Positions 49,336 through 58,576 of a DNA stretch of 64,000 bases are shown in pieces (position 1 is the stretch's first letter; every line of letters begins with the position of its first letter). A program made the position numbers and the translations under genes. The DNA is from Rhytidiadelphus loreus (lineage: Eukaryota; Streptophyta; Bryopsida; Hypnales; Hylocomiaceae): the NCBI GenBank assembly GCA_947034895.1, contig OX344764.1, positions 44,373,348 through 44,437,347 of the forward strand, written 5' to 3'. The notes under the pieces were generated by a model. It ran no database searches. It had not been told where the DNA came from and saw only the letters and a list, made by a program, of their open reading frames with translations.

Positions 49336-50820
49336 TTAATATGAGTGACGGAAGTGGTCATCTGGAATAGGCCAATTGTAAGAATTAGTAAATCGTTGGA
49401 TGATTTCGGAAAAACTTCCGCGCTCCGCAATCACTGAATTGCAAAAGTGATCCAAGTAGAGGTGAAATACCCTTGCCAAATCGTGGTGGCTAAACCTCGT
49501 ATGTCCTTCATTTTCACGATGAAGCGATGTGTAGGCCTCTGACATGCATAGTTTGTTGATCCGTTGAGCTATTCAACCAACGGCATATTCCTCCGATTTA
49601 CGTGACAAAGTTGGAATCATTTCCACATCCGCATCTTTGCGGTGCACGTATGCAATTGAAGGGTCCACCCACCACCTTCGGTTCAAAGCTGCATCCCGAT
49701 CTGCCGCGGATGTGAACGTATACAAAGACTTCATTGGTTCAGTACGAACCGTAGACATGCCCCAATCGCAAACTCCAATGTAAACACGTGATTCATCCTC
49801 AGGAAAGTGAAACATGATATTGTCAGGAGAAATATCATTGTGTAGATGACCAGCATTGTGGACCGCATTCATGATATGCACCAATGCCCATGCCAACTTG
49901 GTGCGCTTCTTTCTCCATCGACCAAGACGGAAAGCTTGAATCACCTCTTCGGGCGTTGGTCGTGAATAAGACAATCGAATGGCAATGTTATCTGGATAAT
50001 CATTATCGAGAATCAACATTTGCCGCAATGTACCACCATTCCACCAATATGCATACCCTTCATTGTTTGTTGCATGGACAGCGGCAAACCGAATAACTCC
50101 GTCATGTGGAATCCTCACTGCCATTGATTCGTTTTGGTGCTCCAACTTCGCAAGTTGAGGACGAATCCGTTGTTGATGAAATATCTTTGCAGCAAATTCC
50201 CAAAATGACAGAATCTCATGACATCCTTCAATTCGAACCCTGCGAATTGTTGCGTATCCGCCCTTCAAGATTTTGTCATCTTATAGAATCACCCTTGCTG
50301 TGTCTGGTAGTGCTATGAGATGCCGTTGTCCACGTTGCAATTCTACATCTCCTTCATCCGAAGTCCACCAACCCAATGACCCTCGCCGATTGCGTCTCTT
50401 TGCAAACGGAGCGCAACGACGAACAAACAAGTCAGCTTTGAGAATGACTTGTTCAAAGCTTTCATCACTTGTATGGTGTTCCCTCCCGTATTTTTCTAGG
50501 ATCACCTTCGCATTCCACAATGCGTCTTGCACCCTGTTCTTTAGAAATTGTTGGAAGCCCTTCTTCTCCATTTCATGAATTCATTTTGGAACGTTTAGAG
50601 CATCCGTGAACTTCTGTGTCATATCCATCTTGAATTTGTCTACACATTCCTCTTAGTATCTCACATATTTAGTGTCAAGAGACACAGTAGTTTCTGCCTC
50701 ATAAAACTTCACAATGTATTCAATCAAGAATGCTTTGCAAGCATTGGAAGGAAGTTCACGTGCTGAGTCAATATCGGGCACCACATTCTTCCCCTTCGCC
50801 GCTCTCTTCGGTCTCGGCAT
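49336..50820 (-). pseudogene. Gene 2 of the hAT: protein-kinase-like protein with four in-frame stops
   Basis: From ATG 50820 (MPRPKRAAKGKNVV) to TAA 49336 one frame spans 495 codons with no frameshift. It is cut by TAA 50653-50655, TGA 50581-50583, TAA 50281-50283 and TGA 49573-49575. The kinase fold begins near residue 186. Visible elements are the glycine-rich loop KGGYATIRRV, FAAKIF with the ATP-site Lys about 212, a hinge-like NGGTL, the catalytic loop HNDISPDNIM (Asp about 329, Asn about 334) and CDWGMS in place of DFG (Asp about 352). All key catalytic residues remain. The N-terminal 180 residues are unassigned. It is probably a decayed gene; both TGA stops could come from CGA by CpG deamination. 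Substrate unknown. Confidence 0.75.
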
Positions 50821-50838
50821 CGTAGAAAGTATTAATTT

Positions 50839-51806
50839 CACTAGAAGAAAAATACGTCCGGCACAACCAACTACTATGCAACTAGTGCCCTATGCAACTA
50901 GTGCCCTATGCAACTGTCATGCAACTAGTTTCCTCTCTATTTGCACCAAATCTAATGTAGTTGTTTTGTGTCATTGTTTTACAACATTCACTCATTGTTT
51001 TAGTTGCAAAGTAGTCATTCTGTAGTTGCAAAAAAAGACTAGGAAACAACTAGTGTCCTATGCAACTATTATGCAACTGTAAAATGACCATAGTTGTTTC
51101 CTAGTTGTACACTAGTTGTTTCTTAGTTGCACTCTAGTTGTTTCCTAGTTGCTTTCAAAGTTCATTCTCATTCGTGTTATATCAATTGACCCATATCAAT
51201 TGTAAAGAGTACCATTAGATTGAACATATAAGACTTGTAAGTTGTTATAGTCTTATGTAATGAATTCTTTTGATATAATTCTAAGATTTCTATAATTTGT
51301 GGGTTTCTACAATTTGTAGATTTTGTATATAAGAATTTAAAAAATAATTAAAATTCAAGAAATTTTATAATCTAGGAAATTGAATTTTGAAATCTAGGAA
51401 GAAGGTAGATCTGAAATTTTGAAATCTAGGAAGAGGGTAGATTTGAAATTTTGAAATCTAGAAAAAGGTAGATTTGAAATTCAAAAATCTAAGAAAAAGG
51501 TAGTTCTGAAATTCTAAAATCTAGAAAGGAGGTAGATCTGAAAATTTTAAATCTACAAATCATTGAGATTTATATTTTAAAATTTACAAATCTACAAGTT
51601 GCAAGCAAGTTGCAAACAAGTTGCACACAAGGATGAAGTTCTTTGTATGGTGTCGGATGACAAAAAACCTTGCAACTAGACTACAACTAATGCGACTTGT
51701 CCACTGCAACTACGGGCTCTACATTGTCACCTAGTTGCAAACGTCCTATGCAACTACAAAATGAGTTGCATATTGTAGTTGCAAAACCCCTCATTTTCTT
51801 CTAGTG
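50839..51806. mobile_element. 968-bp non-autonomous CACTA-like element in the kinase gene leader
   Basis: The ends CACTAGAAGAAAA (50839) and TTTTCTTCTAGTG (to 51806) are perfect 13-bp inverted repeats beginning CACTA. They are flanked by a 3-bp TTT duplication, as expected for CACTA elements, although TTT is weak evidence. Subterminal motifs TATGCAACTAGTG and CTAGTTGC recur near both ends. It lies 19 bp upstream of the kinase-like ATG and separates that gene from its array promoter. Confidence 0.8.
51370..51560. repeat. Tandem repeat of about 34 bp inside the CACTA-like element
   Basis: Five to six diverged units contain GAAATTTTGAAATCTAGGAA and AGGTAGATCT. They sit centrally between the subterminal motif clusters of the element. 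Confidence 0.8.
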
Positions 51807-51989
51807 TTTTTAGTCCCAATTTAATTCATAAAAAATTACAGTGCACCAAGTACACATAAACTGAAAAAAACGGGCAAAATATAGGCCCCCAAAACCCAAC
51901 TCCTACCTTCCCTACGAAAGGAGCCAATGGAGGATAAACCACCAAGCTCTTCGCTCTCTCTTGCAAAGCACAAGGGGGAAGGCAAAAGT

Positions 51990-52335
51990 GAGAGCGGACG
52001 GGCCGTCCGCACCGCCTTATATGAGGCGGACGGCCTCGAGGTCCGCACGAGCGGACGGACCCCAAAGCGGACGGCCAACGATCCACCTCGCTTCGGCCGT
52101 CCGATCAAACGGACGGATCGGCAGTCCGCTTCATCGGACGGCCAGAACAGACCGCCCAGCCGGACGTCGACTCCGTGACGCGGACGGCAGCGCCGAAATC
52201 GCGGATGGCGATCAGCAGGCGGACGACGGCCTGCAGCACGCGGACGGGGGCTCCGACGGGCGGACGGGGGCTCCAGCAAGCGGACGGCAGCGTGGGAACG
52301 GAGGACGGCGGGGTCCGCCTAAGCGGACGGGGGTG
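51990..52335. repeat. Array A2: GCGGACGGC motifs, gene 2 promoter
   Basis: It is irregular at its left, then roughly 18-21-bp spaced from about 52179 (GCGGACGGCAGCGCCGAAATC and similar). It shares GCCTGCAGCACGCGGACGG (52229-52247) with array A3 (53914-53932). It lies upstream of the minus-strand kinase-like gene. Confidence 0.9.
52013..52024 (-). promoter_or_regulatory. TATA-like box of gene 2
   Basis: On the minus strand: CCTCATATAAGGCGG, embedded in array A2 and pointing toward the kinase-like gene. The CACTA-like insertion now adds 968 bp between this box and the coding region. Confidence 0.5.
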
Positions 52336-53735
52336 GGATTTTGAAGTGCATCCCGCCCAAATTGATCATTACGGCCTTAGGGGTCTTTGAATCCTTGATG
52401 TCACCAGTTGGCTGGCCCTCCGGTTCAATTTCATTTTTAATGTGGTTCCTTTGTGCCAATGGCGTTGGGATTTCATTTGATCTAAAAATTAAAAAATAAA
52501 TAGAAAAAAGGATGTGTGAACTTAGGAATTATCTAAAAGATTCACATATTTTTGTATGTTGTTTTTACGTGCATGCATTGAGTTTATAATTTTTTCTTAT
52601 TTTCTAGGGATGGAATTGAATTTCCTATGATATAAATTTTTAAATAAAATAAAAAATTGAACACACGGTAATTTAATTCTACTTATTTGAACTTCGAGAA
52701 AAAACTTAAAGCTTCTCATTGTCCAAATGAAGCTACGAGGTTTGTTTCTTGTATGTCAACACCTCATAAAATGGTCATTTCAAAACCAAAGACAAAAATT
52801 CTTTTAAATGGTATTTTGGGTTTAGGGGATATTAGGGGCTTGCAAAGGTTTTGATACTCTAGCATGAAAATGTGTGGAAGTAGATTTCTAGAAGTCTCCC
52901 CCCCCCCCCTCCCTTTGAGTTGAATGAATTTATTGATTTCCAATGTATTGATTTCCATTCTTTAAAGAATCATAAGGTGCCAAAATATTAGCGCCAAAAA
53001 TATCAAGTTAAATTAATTCTAGTATGAAATTATAACTTGCTCAATCACTAGGGTGGGACAACGTGCTATGAAAATAGTGCATACACTTGTCTTCTTATAA
53101 CCTCACAAGTTCATGTGCACCCTACTAGGCATTCAAGCAAATTTTTTTAAGTCTAAACATCTACATGGTTAGGGAATGCAAGGACGAATGTTTCTTTCGT
53201 TGTGGATACTAAAAGGCCATGTTTTTTTTTCATATGTACAACACACTTTGAATGGCTTGGGCACTCAAACCCCTAAAAGATTTGATCCATTGGAAAATGA
53301 ATCAACTTTGAATATTACATGAATTGGACCTTGGGAATTGTTTGCAATTCAATAACTCCTTTCCATTTTGTTATTAGTTCTATTTGGAATTTTGGGGGGC
53401 ATATTTGTTTATCCAAAATCAAAGACAAAGGATTGTGATTGTCACCCCCATTTTGACAACGAAAGGCCTAAACCCTATACCCTAAACCCTAACAAGGGTT
53501 TGGAGGCATTGAATTAGTCAAAATACTACCTTTGAGTCGGTGGATTGCCTTGACATTTATGAAAACCAAGTCAATGCTTCGAACATTGAAACATTCCTTC
53601 ATCAATGAGCACCCGGTACTAGTACAACGTCTCTACATTCCCAAATGAAAGAATCCTATGCTTCTGAAAATCAGGAGAGGACTAGAGGACTCAAGAGGGT
53701 GAAAACAAGGCCCAAACTCCCCAAAGTGTGCTTGG
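52336..53735. other. Divergent intergenic region between genes 2 and 3
   Basis: AT-rich, with a C tract near 52900 and a short telomere-like stretch (ccctataccctaaaccctaac, about 53472). No gene is supported. It is bounded by arrays A2 and A3, so it separates two array-headed promoters that fire outward. Confidence 0.5.
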
Positions 53736-54120
53736 GCGGACCTCGGGGAGGGAAGGGCGGACGGCAGCGTCGGAAATGCGGACAGACCCGTCGGAATGGC
53801 GAACGGCAGCGTCGGAAATGCGGACGGATCCATCGGAATGGCGGACGGTAGCGTCAGAAATGCGGACGGACCCATCGGAATGGCGGACGGCAGCGTCGGA
53901 AATGCGGATGACAGCCTGCAGCACGCGGACGGCGGCTTCGACAGGCGGACGGCCCGTCGGAAATGCGGACGGAAGCGTCGGAATCGCGGACGGGGGGCAG
54001 CAGGCGGACGGCAACGTTGGATTTGGAGACGGATGGGCCGTCCGATTGAGCGGACGTTCGGGTCCGCTTCACATTGGTTGGGGGAGGTTCGGTGGCGGAC
54101 GATCTTAGGTTTGGTTTCGG
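53736..54120. repeat. Array A3: GCGGACGGC motifs, exact 21-bp period, gene 3 promoter
   Basis: GCGGAC or one-base variants start at 53757, 53778, 53799, 53820, 53841, 53862, 53883 and 53904, each exactly 21 bp apart. Alternating unit types (cagcgtcggaaat and acccatcggaatg) make a 42-bp higher-order repeat. It then becomes irregular up to the TATA-like box. Confidence 0.95.
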
Positions 54121-54124
54121 ACGG

Positions 54125-54133
54125 CTATAAGGG
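54125..54133 (+). promoter_or_regulatory. TATA-like box of gene 3
   Basis: CGGACGGCTATAAGGGC: the box directly abuts an array motif, about 240 bp before the gene 3 ATG. Confidence 0.5.
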
Positions 54134-54367
54134 CAGACGGCCTTCTTGTTTTTTCTCACTTCCCTCTCCTTCCTAGGACTCACAACCATGTTGGATGTGC
54201 TACTGTTGCTTCATTGTGCCAGTTGCTCCTACATGGTGGAGAGGTGGGGTCATTCATCTTTCATTATTGGTTCACATACAAACATTCATTGAAACTTGGG
54301 TGGATTGAAGACACATACTTTTGGTGACTATTTAAATTCAATTGGGGACAAGTTCAAGTTGACAACC

Positions 54368-57300
54368 ATGAGTGGTCAAGGCGTTGAAGGTAGTGGTGGG
54401 TTGACCGGCGGAGGTGACAATAGTAGGAGGCCTAAACCAAAGGGAACCGCCCATGAGCTCCACTATGAGATTTTAGATGATCCCAACATCAAAGCAGAGG
54501 GTGGTTGGGAAGCGGAGGAAGCGGAATATTGGTCCTCCAAAACGTGCAAGAAGTATGTGAAGATGTACCACATCGACAAGTTGTGGCCTAGGGAGGCCTA
54601 CATCATCCATACTCGTGGTTTTTGTTGCAAACCAGGGAATTGCAACAATGCGCACTTCATTCACCGAGCGCATGAAGTTTGGCGGGCCCTCTTTGGGGAT
54701 AAAGCAATGTCCAAGGGGTATATAAACTACAGCTTGGCTTCTATGGTGTATGCATAATTGATATTGGCACGCAAGGTGGATTGGAGCACGTTTTCAACGA
54801 CAGCGAACGCTCCACGTGTGCTTGAATGTAATCGGAAAGATATTCCCGATTTGTACAATCCACAAGCAGGGCCAAGTGAGGCATTTAAATCCAAAAGAAA
54901 GGTCAAACCAATGACAATGACTATGACCAAGGACGTGGAGGTCACAAGTTCGGCAATGCAATTGGCTTCAACACAAAACCGTACGGCAATACAAGATTTC
55001 AAAGGCGAGCATGTGGAGGGAGACATATTTTTAACTCCTCCAATGGATTTGATATACACACCAAATGGAACAACAATTGTGGAGCATGTGGCCCCATCCG
55101 CACCACATGAACGTCATGATGATGTCATTGAGGGAGAAGTTGCTAATGCGGGAATTGCCATTCAGAATCTTATAGACAACAATGCTTTAAATCATTTGGC
55201 AAGTACTTCGAAGCAAAGTTTGCCGAAGACACCGAGCTCGACATTGAACCTAGGAGTTGAGGTGCATCCTTCACCTCATCATGGAGAACAATCGGATGGC
55301 GTGCTGCCAAATGAGACCATTCTTGGCGGATTTATTGATTCCAAGTATCCACATTTGTCATCATTGAGGACATCAAAATGGCAAATTGTTCGTCGGATGC
55401 CCTCGGTTGCATTATTAGAATCTTTGTGTAAAGGTTCACATTTGTGGCGGTCACACGAAGAACATTTAAAGAACATGGAGCACACCAACGAGGATGGCAC
55501 GAGTAACGGAGGCGCGGAAACCCAAGATGAGCCTTCCGAGAGTCAATGGGCTGATTTTGTTTTGACCGCATCAAAATTGGCAGTTACGGCTCAATTTGTA
55601 GCAGAAGTCGCTCCAAGGCTGCAAGAAGTTGCAACGGATTTTTCCAAATTAGCGCCTGAATTGTTGAGTGGTGCCTTGGACTTCGTGAAGTTCAGCCAAT
55701 CTATGACACCATTTTTCGACAAGCGTGTTACAGATTTGAAGGGTTTGAGTGAATACCAAGAGGAGATCAAGAAGTATAAGGGTATAGATGTTGAGAATCT
55801 CAAGTTGGCGGCGGATGCTTCGAAATTGAAAGAGAAGCTAGAGACATTGGAGGCTCAATCAGATCGTCGCCATAATACATTGCTTTTCCAAAGGAAGTTT
55901 ATTGAAGACTTGGAGTACGAAATTGTAGCGTTGAAGAAGAAAATCCGAGAAGGTGAGGTGGTTGTTGAGAAGGGAAAGGAGAAAGTGGAGGACAGACTAG
56001 ATGGCATTGAGGAAAACAACAATCCGGATTTGTTGTATTTGACCCCCATCAGTAATACTAATTTTACATTCCATGATGCTTCCATGCAAACGGAAAGCAA
56101 TGAGGTCAAAGAATTGAAGCAAAAATTGAACGAGGTCACCGAAGAAAACACGCGTTTGGAGGCCGAGTTGAAACGATTGCAACGGATAGTGCAATTGGAT
56201 GAATGTATGTCGAAGGGCACTTTGGACTCTCGATGGTTGGCATGGGTGCAAAAACTCGAAGACAAACCGTCTGTAGTATCACAAGCAATGAAAGGGCTAC
56301 TCAAATTGGCAATGAAGTCGGATGAAGAATGCGATAGCGTGGAGTCCTCTCTTTGGCGTTTGAAGAAGATGTTTGCCTTTGTGCCAACGGGGTCCACCGA
56401 AATCACATGTTGGGGAGACATGGATGCAATATTCGAGCGTTTGAACCACACAAAGAAGGAAGAGGTGGCCTCCATTAATTGGGCCTTGGAACTAGAAGAA
56501 GGTTGGGTCCCTTATCCCACGCTTTCGGCACACATCAAGAAAAATGACAAGACAATGGTGCATGCTTGTGATCCTTCGGCCTTAATATTGAAGGGTCATT
56601 GTAGCCTTTGTCGAGTTCATTTTGGGCCCGAGGGAGCCCTCACCATGGGCCAATGTCCCCACACTTTCCACGTCACATGCATCGTGAGAGCATCCCTTAT
56701 TCGTTCGGTGTGCCCCGAGTGTCGTTCTCCCTTGCCTCCTAGGTTCTACGAAATGCTCGGGATCTTGGAAGCTATGCCCCCCGGCCATGAATACAATCGA
56801 TGGACCCTTCCGTTAGACCAAGCGCCATTCAAATTTCAAAATTATGCGCATTGGGGAAAAAGTCTAACGTGGGATTCGGTAAATTCTACACATGGGCTAT
56901 ACGAATCATCGGAGGTGCCGATAGATTCCTTGGTGTGGATGACCCACGATCGAGAGGTGGAGTTGCGAGCTAGAGGTATTGCCAACGAGGAGGATCGAGA
57001 AGTGTTTTGTCGTAGTATGGGGGGCCATTGGAGCATGCAACACCACAAATTCTTTCGATTTCCCGAAAAGGAAGTGAAGAAAGGACTAGATGGCAATTGG
57101 ATAGAGGTGGAGTCTACACAAGAGTTTAATAAGCAATACGGGGATTACAATCACACTTTGCTAGGGAGGGCCCTCTTTTTATCAAAATTGGAGGAAGCTG
57201 CACAAGTTCGTGCCTTTGTGGAACTAGATGGGCAATCAAGCACAGAAAATTCAATGGTGGAGGTGGCGGGGGCATTTGATAAGAGGATGGGCGAAATCAT

Positions 57301-57655
57301 AATGCATTGGAGGGCATTTTTAGTGGGGGGAGAAGAACCAAAGTGGTTTTCCATGAAAAATGATGATGACGTGGTCAATTTTTTGGTAGATAAAGTGGAT
57401 GCTGCTTTGAGAGCTTTGAAGGCAGAAGACATGGATTTGACTCCAAAACGGAAGAATAAACGGAAGATTGAAGACGAGGATGACTACTCTCCGGATACGA
57501 AACGACACTTTTCCGTAGTAGACATGGAAGCTGCGTCCAGGGGGCCTATGAGTGAGGGCAGTCTTGGTCCTCAAACACGCCGTGCAAATGCAAGACTGAA
57601 GAATAAAGAGGGTTCGTTGTGTCTTTCTGAGGGAGGTAGCAATGATAATATATAG
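54368..57655 (+). CDS. Gene 3 of the hAT: about 1,095-aa coiled-coil RING-H2 protein (one in-frame stop)
   Basis: ATG 54368 (MSGQGVEGSGGLTGGG) opens a frame that is continuous to TAG 57655 apart from one TAA at 54755-54757. Residues about 55-140 repeat the novel domain of gene 1 (TCKKYVKMYHIDKLW, then CNNAHFIHR). The TAA falls where gene 1 has Glu in SMVWAE, so it is a point lesion (GAA to TAA) or the site of a shorter product. Residues about 460-610 are coiled coil. Residues 745-784 form a RING-H2 finger: C-x2-C-x14-C-x-H-x2-H-x2-C-x11-C-x2-C (CSLC … CPHTFHVTC … CPEC), typical of E3 ubiquitin ligases. The C-terminus has basic KRKNKRK-type signals. Likely role: a ubiquitin ligase, substrate unknown. 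Confidence 0.8.
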
Positions 57656-57998
57656 GATAGTTACACCTTGTTTGTATTTCGATATGACATTATGGTCTTA
57701 TGGAATGTTGTTAATTTTGAATCTCGAGAAGATTCAATACTATTAATTCACAACACTCATAGTATGCTATGAGTTGCTTTTCATTAATATAAAAATATGT
57801 GGGTTACTCAAATGTTTTTGAATTTACTCTCCTAAGTTTTTGATATTTTATGCGATACTTTTTTGTCAAGTATGATTTTGGACATGCCTATCTCTCAACA
57901 TAATTTTATCTCATTAATTTCTGTATTCCTAAAATATCACGCATCTCTAAACTAAGTCCCTAAATTAAAACTTGTAGAATTAGTGAATTAGTCAAAAT
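57656..57998. other. 3' flank of gene 3
   Basis: AT-rich spacer with a possible polyadenylation region near 57780 (attaatataaaaat). It ends where array A4 begins. Confidence 0.4.
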
Positions 57999-58255
57999 CC
58001 ACCAGCCGTCCGCTAGTCCGCCACCCGCCTACAATTTCGACGCTGCCGTCCGCCTGTCGGAGCTCGCCATCCGTGATTCCATCGCTGCCGTCCGCTTGTC
58101 GCAGCTCGCCGTCCGCGATTCCGTCGCTGCCGTCCGCCTGTCGCAGCTCGCCGTCCGCAATTCCGTCGTTGCCGTCCGCTGTCCGCGATTCTGTCGTTGC
58201 CGTCCGCCTGTCGCAGGTCGCCGTCCGCGATTCCGTCGCTGCCGTCCGCATTTTT
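57999..58255. repeat. Array A4: GCCGTCCGC motifs, 21-bp period, transposase promoter
   Basis: GCCGTCCGC or close variants start at 58045, 58066, 58087, 58108, 58129, 58150 and 58171, exactly 21 bp apart, then continue after a small deletion. Alternating units (CTGTCGCAGCTC and GATTCCGTCGCT) again make a 42-bp higher-order repeat. The motif orientation is inverse to that in A3. Confidence 0.95.
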
Positions 58256-58333
58256 GTTCTCGGAACCGTTGGGGCTTTAGAAATGTTTTAGTTTTTGCTG
58301 CTCAACGGTCATGAAGAATGGGCCTGATCTGAA

Positions 58334-58343
58334 ATCTATAAGT
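58334..58343 (+). promoter_or_regulatory. Possible TATA-like box of the transposase gene
   Basis: TCTATAAGTTC lies about 80 bp after array A4 and about 235 bp before the transposase ATG. It is weaker than the boxes of genes 1-3. Confidence 0.35.
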
Positions 58344-58576
58344 TCTTAGAATTTCAGACTAACAAGCACTCCTGAGAAACTGAACGCTAAGATTTCCAAG
58401 GGCTAGGAGCTGCAATTTATTTTGTGTCCCTTGCTTGGTAATGCATAGTTCAGTGGACAGGGGGGCTTTGGTTTCCAAGGCTTCATTCACACATTGTTTC
58501 TAATATTTTTTACAAATCTTATCCAACGGTTACATTTTTAATTTGAATCCAATTTACGGAATTGGAGGTGATCACT

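Noticed and set aside
49336..50820. Alternative genetic code to explain in-frame TAA and TGA
   Set aside because: The neighbouring transposase is open for 1,098 codons and ends at TGA, and gene 1 also ends at TGA. Standard code fits better, with point mutation in the kinase gene.
53465..53500. Telomere repeat (ccctaaaccctaa)
   Set aside because: Only two or three imperfect units occur inside the transposon. It is too short to be a telomere or a convincing interstitial array.
53736..54120. CRISPR-like regular spacing
   Set aside because: The 21-bp repeats have no unique spacers, both unit types are themselves repeated, and the genome is eukaryotic.
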